A DNA stretch of 64,000 nt from Dipylidium caninum (lineage: Eukaryota; Platyhelminthes; Cestoda; Cyclophyllidea; Dipylidiidae), in contig QEYB01000963.1 of NCBI GenBank assembly GCA_017562135.1, forward strand, positions 744,001 through 808,000, written 5' to 3'. Below are positions 32,454 through 44,034 of the stretch, piece after piece. Each line of letters begins with the position of its first letter. Positions within the stretch are counted from its first letter, which is position 1. Below the pieces are notes generated by a model, which made no database searches, had not been told where the DNA came from, and was given only the letters and a program-made list of their open reading frames with translations. The translations under genes were made by a program, and so were the position numbers.

Positions 32454-32937
32454 ATGTTAATAAATATTTTGATATTCCACTTGTGTTTGGCGGCGACAGT
32501 CATTGTCGCCTTGCCCTGCGGACCAAATTCTCTCTCCTTAGAATCGCCGACGCCTTCCTTCTTACTATACGGTAAGAATAATTGCTCTCCCAAGTCCACT
32601 AGGCTATGGTCAGCCAAGCTAGGCCAGGATGGGTTAGGATAGAGTAGGTTATGAGGGAAATAGTATCATTTAAGTCGCCAAACATTCAAATGACTACAGC
32701 TTGGTTTTGTGGCTGGACAGGTGACCGAAAGTTAATCGGAGGTCAGCCCGAGACGGACCATTCGGTTGATTCCTATTTGGAGTATTTAAAGGGAAACTGG
32801 AAAAGAGGTAATTTTTATTACGAATGTAAAGGACTAACTTCAGATCGGCGCAGCCAATTGGGATTTATGAGCTCTGATGACCTCTACAACGCTTTCCCAT
32901 TGCCTCAACCGGAGTTTTTGGGATGACCACTGCGGTT
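32454..32937 (+). CDS. Possible small secreted protein (two or three exons)
   Basis: Not a recognised family. ATG 32454 opens a signal-peptide-like segment (MLINILIFHLCLAATVIVAL) followed by PCGPNSLSLESPTPSFLLY and a good GTAAGA donor after 32571. A CAG acceptor before 32700 joins in phase to AWFCGWTGDRKLIGGQPETD, then SVDSYLEYLKGNWKR and, after an optional 36-nt in-frame intron (about 32807-32842), DRRSQLGFMSSDDLYNAFPL, with a stop about 15 codons on. The basic pairs KR and RR would suit a processed secreted peptide. Evidence is limited to leader, splice phase and composition. Confidence 0.33.
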
Positions 32938-33516
32938 GGTAGTGAATACGACCCGCTCTTCCCAATCTCTAATAAATTTGTTGCTACCACTCTTGTTCTC
33001 ACTCACAATGCGTCTACTCAAAGCATGTCAGTAATTATTACTCAAGTTGAAAGAATAAAGTTTAAATTTAAATTTGAACGTCAAAAGGGGATGTGCTTAA
33101 TTATCACCCGGTACTTGGGTTGCAACTCAGACACTGTTTAATTCCCGTGGCGAAATGAAATATCACCCAGTAAAATGCGGTATTCCGTAACTTTATTCAA
33201 GGAAAAATGCTTTGAAGAGCGGAAATTACTCAGGTATGCTCGAAAAACCAATTTATTTCCGTTGCTATGCCTACCAAATACAACTAACGCCGAACTGGTT
33301 AATTAAAACACAAAATAATCGTATTTCCTCCGAGTCATAGACTAAATAACAACGGCAGTTATATTAGCACTTTATGTAAGCAAAAAATACCACACTGAAG
33401 TAAAATTGAATTTTTCCTCAAGGTGTGGCGAGACGGTTAGTTCAATCGGTCTGAACTCGAACGTAAGGAATATAAAAAATAGAAAGGGGTGGTGATATGC
33501 TTGTCTTTTGTTTCCC

Positions 33517-36500
33517 TTAGAACACCGCATGACGCCGAAAGTTTGTGTCCAGGATGTTTTTGAGGGCGTTTCGAGATTTGTCCTTCATTTCATCGATGTC
33601 GAGAAGGCAGACAGCATGGGTGAAGAGACGCCTGGTCTTCTGGCCTCGGTTTTTGCACTTCGACAGGAAGAGATCGCGCTGATGAGCGATGCACACTTCG
33701 GGATCATTACATTCTAAGGTGAATGAAGTGTGACTGGATTAAGAGGTCCTTCAATAGCCTTGAATACTGGTGAACTACTCACCACATGTTGCACTCAAAT
33801 GTCCTACTTGTAAATAAAACTAGCATCCATCCAAACGACACCAGTTTTACTGGATACGCATTTGTTTTGGCGTATGTGGGGCTTTTTCAGTCTCCGCCAC
33901 CTTGTTAGTAGATTTTCCTTCCACTGTCGCCAGATGGAGACTACGGCATCTCAACTCCTTACTGCCATTAGGCTTGGAGGATATTTCACGGATTAAGATA
34001 AGTTTTACCTCTACATGTAGCCCCTCATACATACGACATCTTACAGCTTTCAGTCTAGTAATTTACATTATTCAAGTGTGCATTCGTCCAGAGAATCACC
34101 TCATCGACGAGTACGATTTGTTGAAGCTGTTGCCTTATGCAAAGCCATTTGTCCTGTTCTTATCAAACAAAGCACTGTTAACGCAGACATAACAACTCCC
34201 TGTGAATGTTGTAACTTCCTATCGCGGAAATAAATCCTCTACTCTCGAATTAGTCTATGGTAGAAGGGAAGAGGTGGTCTTATGCCCTTCTATTAGTAAG
34301 TCAACTACCCGAAGGTACAACCAAAGTGTCGATGGCAAAGTGGACACCAGTTAAAGAGATCTTGTCAATGATAGTAGCAATCATTTTCAAATAAAATGCC
34401 TTAAAATATCACTTTCATTATCGTAAGCATGTACGCAGGATTATGCTGGAAAAAAAATAAGTGTAAAAATTTGGTAGGATATTTTGTTAAGGCTAAGGAA
34501 AGATTAAGTACGAAATGTTTTTGTCGTTCCGAAAATTTTCTACAATTTTCGTTCACAAGGAGCTCACCTCGAAATTCGGTGTATTTTGAGTGAAGAGCAC
34601 ACTTGTCATGGGAGAGGAGGAATGGAAGCATATCCTTCTTTGTGAGAAAGAGAATGGCGTCTTTGCGTGACAGAGGCAACGATTCGAGGACAAACCAGAA
34701 GTATTCCAGACTTTCATCCAATTTAGTCTACATTGTAACCGAAAGAAGGCATATTACAAAGCAGCAGCCCTACCTCAAAGTTGGGGAGGTCACTCTTCTC
34801 CATGAAATCGACTAACGATGCAAAGAAGAGGACTGCATGCACCGTCTCAAATAGGTAAATCCACTTACGACGATCACCGCGTTGATCACCCACGTTAACT
34901 AATCTGTGAAGGGAGAGAGACGAGTGGGAGGCAAGTAGGTAGGGTTGTAGAAGGTAGAGAATTTAAAAATCAAAGGGTTCAATTGTCAACACTGACGTGG
35001 GAGGTGGACGAGGTCAAAGGTCAATTATGTTTTAGGGCCGTTAGCCCCTCCTCAAGACTCTCGCTTCCAGCGACCCAGTTACACCGGAAAGGGGACGTCG
35101 GAGGAGACGAGATGTATGTCGACCTCGAGTTCTCTTGCCACGTTTTCAGTTTGGTGAGGTGGTTGTGCAGCCTCCCAACAAGCTTCGCTCTCCGCCTCTT
35201 ACCTTACAGACAACTTTAGAGTCCTACCCATACTGCACCATGACATCTACGCCAAGTTAATCAAAGCGAGTCATTCGATCAAGTCAGATGAGCGACTTCA
35301 TGGCCCAGAAGGAGTGCGCCAAGTCTCCTTGTAGACCAGAGGGAGGAGGAGGGGAAACGAGCATTTAGATTATCTTAACACGCCATTAACACGTACCTCA
35401 ACGCCGTCGGTCCAATCTGAAGGAGGGATTCTCGGACAGCAGTGCAGGGCATTTGGACGAGAAGAATGTCTCGAAGCGTCGGCACGTAATCATTTTGTAT
35501 GAATCGGTCTACATTGTTGATAAAACTGAAGAAGGGTAAAGTAAACGGAGGGAGGAGAAGTGGAGAGATTTACAAGTCGACAGGCCAGCCAAGAGACCAG
35601 TAGGAAGTAATGTCCTCGAAGTCCAAGGACGTAGGAGGTTCTCTCGTTTAAATTGAATTGACAGGAACCGGTGGAGTGGGGCAAATTAAACAATGTGGGT
35701 GGTGTGAAAAAGTGCACTCCATGCACTACTGGGTGGGAGAAAGATTTTGGTGAAAAGTGATTGGCTGATGGCAGAATGTTGGAAAGTACTTGATGTTGAC
35801 AACGCCACAGTGTCTTATCACCCCTCACCTTCGAAATGGAATGTTAGGTCTAGTAGAGAAGGACATGGGATACCTAACCTTTAACTTTTGGCTCTGACTC
35901 GAGAATTGCCTCGACTCAAGGACCAACCATTTGAGGGCGGACCAAATGTCGTTTCGGCCTGAGGCTGAGGAGTTTGGTTTGCTCATATCCTCGTTTGGGT
36001 AAATTCACACAACTATGTGTCTGTATTGACACTTCTTCGTTTAAAAGTAGATTTACTAATTAAGAAAGGATTTGATGTACGTTTTCGAAGTTAGGTGACA
36101 ATCCTTGTCATCGAGAGTTGACAGGACAGATTCCGTGAGAGGCTCACAATACCGGCTATTGGCAGGACACCCTTCAATAGGCAGATACGATTGGCAAAAA
36201 GTGCAACGAGTCTAAGTCCTTCAAAGTCTCAATTAATTGTTGAAAGAGAAGGCGGCCCTTACAGATGGCCATCTTCACACCTTCCTAAACGTTGGATATC
36301 TCAATCCCCTCATGAGCACGAAAAACTCGCTGCCTTATACTCGACAGAATTTGCACTTTAGGAGATTTTTAGAGGCATCACCATCGTCAACATATGTCTG
36401 CCCCCATCCCACCTCGGTCATTATGGCTCTAATCTCCGAGGCCTTGACACTGGATGACAATAACAGACAGATACATGGGTTTGGAGTGACAAGGCAGGCG

Positions 36501-39500
36501 GAAGTCGTGATACCCGCCTAAGTGGAAATGATCGTGCATTAACTAGTGCCAAAACAAGGAAGAGGCACTATTGATTCGCCGGTTGATGAATACCAACCAA
36601 TAAAAGAGTTGTAAAAGCCATCCTTCATTTATTCGACTTTAATTACACCAAAACCGCATGAACTGCCGCGGTCATTGCGCCCAACAGTTGACCCAAATTT
36701 ATTCTTGTTTATGACTGCCTAAATGAATATACGGGAGAGGGAGGAGGTGGAAGAAGAAGCGGCGATGTTTGGAGGAAGAGGTGGAAGTTTAGCCCCCCTA
36801 TTAAATGATCTTTGAGGCATAAAATTTGGCATTTCGCCTCATTTTAGGCCCTTCGTTAAGCGGAGTTTGTGGTATTTGCGGATGAAAATTAATTTTCTAC
36901 TGTGGTGGTATGTACGCTCTTTTTAAGTCGGTGGTAGCGATGCACGGAGGAGGGGACGTGAGGTGGGAATGGAAGGGCCACATAACCCCCTAATTTCCTT
37001 GGAAAGACCCGCACATTCACATCTACTTAGGGAAAAGCAGCGTCTTGTGCGCTTACCTTGCGACGTTGTCCCTTGAGTGGTAAATTATGTCTCAACAAAT
37101 ATGCTTTAGTGGCTTCCACTAAAAGGGTTGCATTAATCCAAAAATATGCCTCATTTTTTGGCTTGAGAGTCTTGAAGCGGGCGCTAGAGTTGCTGAAAGA
37201 ATTATTGAACTGGATAACATGAAACGGGCGTTTTTGACTAGTTTGTGTTTTTTACGTTGTAACATGCGCACGAAGAAGTGGGACAAACAAAAGGGGAATG
37301 GTAGTTAATTCAAACAAAATGATAACAGAAGATATTTCAGCACGAGTGGAAACTCACTAGAGTTGGGATGTTGACAATTCGAGGTGAATCTCCCCCTGAT
37401 TGGTTAGTACGGCCTGAAACTCCGGACGATCGATAATTAACTTCAACATTCGCCCACTTAATGACAAAAGATTAAATTTATGAGGATATTTTGAGACATT
37501 CTCCTTTTCATCCATCGCTGTAATGGTCAAGGAGACGGGAGAGTTGACCTCCCTCTCCTCCGCCACCGGTTTCTCTTCAGACCGCGGGTCGGAGTGGAAA
37601 CTGGCCTCCTCCTCATTTGTCGAGTCCTCCTCCGATCGAAATGATGTATTCGAGGACCAATCGTCTGTATCTGTGAGAATATTACTATCCAAATCCGGAG
37701 CGGAGGTTGAAGGTGGCGTCGGTGGGGTCTCATTCGGAGGTGGGAGTTGGGCTGCAATCTCTGCTGGCAACTTGCGAATGTGTGGATTGTGTACACGCTC
37801 TTGCAGTGCTGCCATAACCTTAGCCGCATGCAATTTGCCCGTTTTAAAGGCATTTTCTAGCCAAGACGCCAGTACATCCTCTTGATTGGCATCAGATGGA
37901 GCCTTGTCAAACACGTCAGTTTGAATTACTTCGGGCCAGTCTACTTCGGGATGCAGAGAGCTGAGGAGGGCTTGAATCTCATTCACGCCCAAACTTCTGG
38001 ACAATTTGATGTGAAGTGGCGTAGTAGGCAGATAGGCAAGGGAGATATTAGACTGCAAATTATTCTGTCCGGGAACGTTCGGTAGCGCGGACACCTTTGA
38101 CGGGTTCTGAGGAGACTTCTCCTCCTCAACAACCGTGTCGAATCCCCTCAGTTCTATCGATGAGTTACGAGGCCTCGTCTCACATGAAAGAGGCTTGTTG
38201 TAGAAGGCAAAGGAAGCGGCCGCGGTATAGCCCTCGATTGGTCGATTCCTCATGAGTGTATATATTAACTCCTTGTGATTAAAATATTTTAGCTTTGGTA
38301 CTGACAAGACGATTTGTTGGCAAGGTGACAAACAAAAGTGACTCACCTCGACGTAGGGATCAGACACCTCAATCGCCGACGCTTGCATTAGTCTGACCAC
38401 ACTAACCACCGCGTCGGCCAGGTTGGCGGTGATAAATGGAATGAGGAATTTGCGTGTAGGTGTAGGAAAGCTGTCCCCATAGTGAATACGTAGTTGTTTC
38501 ACCATTGTACTCCTCCCACTGCCTCTGTTGCCTACACACACACAAATTCAAGCAGAGGAATTCAGTCAAGGCGGAGACCGAGACTAATGATGGCATAACC
38601 CTGTGATCTGACAAGCCGTAGTAGAGACGAGGGATTTTCTACTTTCTGCCACTCTTCCCTTTCTTCCGCCCTAAAAGTGACACCATGCACGAGTGTGACC
38701 TCAAGTAAAGCGCGATTTGGGATGATCTTCATAAGGGTTCCTGTAAAACGCTGGTCTTTTCGCGTGTGAACCTCATTCTACCAAGCATTCATCCGCTCAC
38801 TGTCCACTCTCTTCTCCATCCTTTTTCTCCCTTACTCCTGCCGCGTCCTGCCTGGTCTCCCCTGCCTTGCCATGATTCCCCTAACCTTTCCCCTCCCTTC
38901 CCCTTCCTTCCTTCCTTCCTTCCTTCCATCCTTCCTTCCTTCTCCTCTCCTCTCCTCTCCTCTTCCTTTCTCCTCTCCTCTCCTCCTCTCCTCTCCTCTC
39001 CTCTCCTTCTCTTCTCTTCCCTTACCTTCCTTTCCCTTCCTTACCCCTGCCCTTTCTTCGCTCCGCTTCGCTTCGCTTCGCTTCGCTCCTCTCCACTCCC
39101 CTTACCGCTACTCAGGCCACAGCCACATTAGGCACACCACCTCGCCACCTCGGCAACAACACTGAGCGAAGCCAATCAACACAGGCAGGCTTCGTCACTT
39201 CCTCCACCGCCTCCTTCAGCACTGACGTCAAACGGACGAAAGAGGATTAGTGGGGGGCGGGGGGGAGGGGGCGACTATGCGGATGTCGCATCCTTACGTC
39301 CGCACTCGACCTCCCGTCCACTTTCGCTGCTACAACGATAGTCGACGAAGTCACGTGAGATTTGGGTGAATGTTAGGGGGCCTCAACCAAGATGCATGCT
39401 TATATCTCCAGAGTAACTTGTGAGGATAAAATGCAAGTGACACATTCATCCAAATGACACAAGGAGATGGTGGGAGACGACGAACATATTGGTTATCCTC

Positions 39501-40451
39501 GTGATAATACACTAGCACGAGTCCGAGCACTCTTCCCTTCTGGCATCGTCACTTTCTACACTTAAACAAAGATGCCATCTACTAACCGAATCTGTCATTT
39601 CTACAGACATATCTCGAGTCAAGGCACACTCTGGTGATGTTATAACTGACGTGCACCGAGTTGACACGCCAAATGAGGAGGTACTCCCCTCCCCGGCACA
39701 TATATCAAACTCTGAGGCTTCTAATTCAATGTGGTCCGCCTGACTCAATTGAAATGCTAATATTAAAATTCTTTCTGCGTGGCAATGGCCTCTTAAGACC
39801 TCAGACGAAAATAAGGATGTGAGAAAATTCTAAACTATGTAAGGTATTATTTTAAAGCGGAGTCATCAAGTCTAAGTACCTAATACAAGTTTGCGGTCTT
39901 CGGGGGGCAATCAAAATTCTTGATTTTTGCCACTCTTTGATATAAATTTTGCATTACTGCGAGAAATCTCTAAAACGTTGAAGTGATCCTTCCTCGCCAT
40001 TAAAATTGTCGGCATTTTGCGTGTGACTCAAAGAGTCAACGTTCTAATTTAAATAGAGATTGCTGTGGCTAAATTTTCCATTGGCTTGTGCAAATTAGAC
40101 CTTTTCAAATTAATTAATTAATGTAATGATAAAATCCTGGCGAAAAAAATCCCACCTCAGTAACAAAACAGGAAACGTCCAAAATTACTGAGAGTTTGCA
40201 CGATCTATTGGAAACTCACCTAGTAACAGAAGTCGAACTTCGCGACGATTTATCTCCTGGTCTTCTAACAATTCCTGGTCAATTAAAAAACTGCGAAGGC
40301 TTGACTTTCGACATTGTATCTGCAAGGGACATTTGTCGTGTAGTCTTGGTAGATCCGTTGTTAGCCACAGTAGCAGTTTACTCAAACTGAACTTTCCAAG
40401 CCAAATTGTACAATTACCAAACAAAATTTTCGATGCATGAAGAATCGGCAA
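33517..40451 (-). CDS. Divergent G-protein alpha-like subunit, probable pseudo-GTPase
   Basis: Exons 40451-40220, 38531-38347, 38292-37358, 35525-35397, 34903-34774, 34727-34568 and 33713-33517 join in phase to 655 residues; ordinary G alpha proteins have about 350. The G alpha order is clear: REVRLLLLG, P-loop, VKQLRIHYGDSF, LYFINNVDRFIQNDYVPTL, VNVGDQRGDRRKWIYLFETV, DAILFLTKKD and a C-terminal helix. Every nucleotide motif is altered: the P-loop is GNRGSGRST (Lys to Arg), switch I reads VQMPCTA where RVKTTG is expected, the G3 box is NVGDQ, G4 is TKKD and G5 is AVCL where TCAT is expected. About 290 extra residues, acidic and low-complexity, interrupt the helical domain. Exon 3 could start at 38292 or the 54-nt intron before it could be read through. 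The first exon start is uncertain. Splice borders are intact, so it is not simply a dead copy. Confidence 0.75.
35526..37357 (-). other. G alpha-like gene intron 3
   Basis: A 1.83-kb intron. The phase-2 donor after ..TSQL and the phase-2 acceptor before FINNVDRF recreate the Tyr of the conserved YxxxxxDR segment. No internal feature recognised. Confidence 0.6.
38298..39718 (+). repeat. Inverted repeat, left arm
   Basis: About 1.42 kb whose reverse complement recurs at 44032-45456 with only scattered differences. The arm includes the P-loop exon of the G alpha-like gene, its splice borders, a pyrimidine-rich tract and a 67-residue open frame (SEFDICAGEGSTSSFGVS and onward). The left boundary is sharp: similarity stops at GTAC, 38298-38301. 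The right boundary is near a TCAGAG motif. Confidence 0.85.
38532..40219 (-). other. G alpha-like gene intron 1
   Basis: A 1.69-kb intron between the REVRLLLLG exon and the P-loop exon. Most of it is the left inverted-repeat arm. A minus-strand frame at 39512-39748, also present in the right arm, has no visible role in the transcript. Confidence 0.6.
38880..39085. repeat. Pyrimidine-rich low-complexity tract
   Basis: Tandem CCTT, CTCCT and CTTCG units on the plus strand. Long open frames across it are composition artefacts. Its counterpart in the other arm is at 44.66-44.87 kb; unit numbers differ between arms. Confidence 0.85.
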
Positions 40452-42930
40452 TGTTAATCAAAGGACTGTGCTAACGGATCAATGACACATTACTTACCAT
40501 TTTTGCTAAATTTTCACGGAAGCATCGTTGAAATATGAAGCGTTTTTTTATTACTTGTGGCGAATCCGTTTGCATTTTCCACATAAACGAAGGTGCCTAC
40601 TTTTTAAAATACGGTTAAAACACAAGCTCCATTCGTTTGAGCATGTATTCTAGATGGCGGATTCTTTGTTGATGAGTAAAATCTCTGACTTCCTTACCGG
40701 CTTGGGGGAATATATTAACCTAAGTAGTCTTAACGCTTACGCGCTTTCATTCAGTAAATTTGCTTGGCCGGGGCATAAACTCATATCCTTTTGCTTACTT
40801 GGTGCATGAGGACCTACATGTCTGAAGATGGGCGGAAGAAGGTCTGTGGCGGCAGTCGACCCCAAGAAGTGTTATAACCTCACCCTGCGCAATGTTAGCA
40901 GGGCGCAAAATATCCCGTCAGATTTTGCTATAAATATTATTGGCCAATAGAGAGGCCAATCGGATGTGGCTACGTGAAGGTCATTAATTCCACTATTGAG
41001 GCACAATACGGCTGTTAGTGGCACGCGAAGTGCATTCACCCTCTCTCCCTGTCCAAGATCTAGAATTGAAAACAAAGAAGTAGGGTAAAAATGAAGGCAA
41101 AATGTACGTGAAATGCGATTGGCTCACTAGATTACCTTCTAATTATGAATGGATTGGTTGGTGTGACATGGACAAGCAAAAGACCAAATAGCATGAAAAC
41201 AGGACAGGTAGTAAGTTTACAGATGATAAAGAAAATATGACATTACCAAATACTCTGTGTTATAAATCTATCTATGTTATACTTACTTGTGAATACTATG
41301 AATTACACAGTAGTATTCTCTAGCTGCCTTACCGTTATAAGTAGTATAGTTCAGACCTTAAATTCCGCTCTAAGACAAGGAAGTTTTAAGCGAAAGTGCA
41401 TTTAAGCGCAATATACCAGCCAAGATTTATCATTAACGAACAAGGGGATTGGGAGGCTTTTAGTTTGGCTGCGGTGCCAAGCCACCAGGAAGAAAAAGAC
41501 GCGGGCTGGGAGGTGGAGGAGGGAAAGGAGGACGGAAACGGGTGAAAGGGGAGGGGTGGGAGAAGGTGAGCGGCTTACATAAAAAGCCATGTACACGGGT
41601 GAAGTGCCACCTTCAGGCTTTGAAGTGAAGTTCGGCGGACTTATCTTGGAAACCTGCGCTCACGATCTTAAGGGGTCAGGCAGGTATGAGGGACAGGGGC
41701 CCAAACAGGGGTGAGGAATAGAGAAATGGATTTCGCTGTCATCGAGGAAAAGCGCTGGTTATAAAGGAGCGATAAGTATGGTTCCTCTGGAACGACACGG
41801 TCGGATTCCTTCATTTCAACAGTCGAGAGGGCCACTTTTTGTAAACAGCTTTGAAATTAACCTCATCGAAAACTGGAGCTCGTGGTGAGTGTCCCACCTT
41901 CTTCGAGTGTGGAGAGAGAGAGCAGTTAGCTTGACGTCAAGAGGGGAATTCCATTCCCTCGCCTTCGACACTCTCCTCCTTTTGTTAACTACCTTCAATC
42001 AAACTCATCTACCGCCGTGACTCAAATGACAACTCGAGCTATTCTCTTCATTCTTCCCTCCCTCCCTCCCCCTCTTATTCTTTCTCCCTCTCTCGCTCAC
42101 TTCCATGCACGGAATGTTTCCACTCTTTGCTTCCCCACACAAATCATTTGCGACGTGTGATTAGGGTATAAGCCATTGTACAGGCCAACAAGACGGGTTG
42201 CATAATTGTCTGCCATCGTGTTACGTACCAGCGCCATTTCCTCCCCAGCGTACAGTGGATTCACAGGTCTGAGGCAGACTTTTTAAGTCATCCTGCCTTA
42301 GGCCTACTCTCTGCCTTCCGTTACGCACTTACACATTCACCTCGGATTTTTAATTTGCCAAGTTATAAAGAGAACTTTATCTGAGGGTGTTTTAAATCGT
42401 TGCCACCTAAGTTTAAACATCATTTTTAACTTGGTTGGTTTACACCGTACTTGTTGTTAGTGCTGGTTAGAGATGATGTTGAATTTTATCAACGTCAGTC
42501 ATGTGTCAACTGGTCGTGACTACTTCAACTTTGTAAATACGATCGCGCAAATTGAAAGGCGGAAGAAAAAGTTGACGCAGGGACTTTCCAGAGCGGTTTT
42601 GTCGTCTCCCTTTTTTGCAAACATGTTCGGTGGAATGTGTCTTAGCCAAATCTGCCTTCATGTCTAGTGACTAAAGCTGGAATTGTCAGTATTTATTCGC
42701 CTCCCCATAATCGCGCATAAACATGTCTGGTGAGAAGACGTAAACGGCATTTTCTACTTCTCCCATGATTCATAAGACTCAACAAAAAACGGGATGCTGG
42801 CTTTATCTTAATGTGGAGAGGCCGCAAAAATGGCCGAAAGACTAGACAGCGGAGATAGGTTGAAAAGTGTGTTTGTTTGGGAACTATGAAACAGGCGTTG
42901 CACATAAGCAGAAAACAGAATTTGTAATTT
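40452..42930. other. Spacer between inverted-repeat arms, no gene supported
   Basis: Holds the upstream region of the G alpha-like gene. Pyrimidine-rich stretches occur near 42.05-42.10 kb. Open frames are short and motif-free. Confidence 0.45.
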
Positions 42931-42939
42931 TTTACATCC

Positions 42940-43610
42940 TTTGTTATATTTATTTGAAGTAATTTTTGTTAGCAGCTACGACTTTCTGCCACTGATTGGC
43001 AAGCCATATATGCGTTGTGCACACTTTTATCCTTAAAAAGAACTTATAATTATGGGAAAAGGTGATTGACGATAGGTGAACATGGAGAATATGATAAAAT
43101 GGAGAAGTTTGAGACTTTATGCGGTCGTCGGGCGTTATCAACATGCAGTAATTTTGCGCCGTACCGTTTGAGCAGTGCCGGGTGTTTTTCTTCATACGCT
43201 CCTCCACATGCATGATATAAATTTCACGGAAATGCGATTCCGCCGCTGTTATGGTTTCGTCTGGTTGTATTATAGGAAGGAATAATGGATGATCACTCCG
43301 TGGTATTCCACCATATGCTGACCATAATGCTTCTTTAATGAGATCTCGGCTTAGGCCTTTGTTCTAGGCTGCGTTCCTACCTACTCATTTGCTTAATCTT
43401 TTGTCAGTAGCATACGAAATCCAAGTTTTATCTCAAGAGATGATTCAATGTAGAACCGACGGCAACTATGTATGTCGTAGGAAGCAGCTCAGGCAGTTGC
43501 GTCCTTTCCTACTGGAGTCCAATGTTTTTTCATTATTTACTGTATATCGTTATTTTAACACAGCCGTAGCCTCATGGATGGTTATTTTCTAGTTTAAAGT
43601 TAAGTTCACG
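42940..43610 (-). mobile_element. Decayed mariner transposase fragment
   Basis: Minus-strand reading across frames gives GVIIHYSFLPIIQPDETI, then KHPALLKRYGAKLLHVDNAR, then SYSPCSP, and ends WLANQWQKVVAANKNYF, the usual mariner C-terminal order (HDNARPH, PYSPDL, RWxKC..GxYF). Stops and frameshifts make it inactive. Its upstream part is shared with the relic at 55.3-55.7 kb. Confidence 0.7.
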
Positions 43611-43992
43611 ATAGGTTGGGTGCTGGGTCCTTCATCTCTCCTCGTTATCAACAGGCGCTAATGGTCTTCCATTTGGTTTCGGCACAAAATAAGGTTAAAG
43701 TGGGGTACAAACGGCGAAAATTTTTGAGAAATAAGCATGAAGGATACTTTTGAGATTGTAAATAAAAATATCGTGCGAAGGCTAAAATGTCCTTCTCCCG
43801 GTTTACCCGAGCACGAGCTAAACGCGAGTACCTGTTTCATTGTTTCCAACGCCTTCTATGGCAGTCATGGGAGGTAAACTGGAAGGCTGATTATATCAAG
43901 ACAAAGCAAAGTCTCAAACATCTCTCTCCCCCCGTCCCCCCATCATTTCTCTTTCCCTCACTCCGGGTGCCATATAAATGAGATTGTCGCTT

Positions 43993-44034
43993 GTAATGCA
44001 TCCTCAAAAGATACCCTGGAGATATAAAAAGGCA
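43993..44034 (+). repeat. Short repeat abutting the right arm
   Basis: The 42-bp sequence containing CTGGAGATATAA resembles the internal segment at about 44317-44361, which lies inside the arm. A direct repeat at the arm edge may mark the rearrangement junction. Confidence 0.45.

Noticed and set aside
33420..33470. Possible tRNA-like segment
   Set aside because: The sequence lacks a foldable acceptor stem and a proper T-loop; not a tRNA.
37523..37885. Plus-strand 120-codon frame opposite the G alpha-like exon 3
   Set aside because: Shadow of the acidic Ser/Glu-rich minus-strand coding sequence.
38766..39165. Long Pro/Ser/Leu-rich open frames on the plus strand
   Set aside because: They follow a CT-rich simple repeat; the reverse-complement arm shows the same thing with different repeat counts, so coding constraint is absent.
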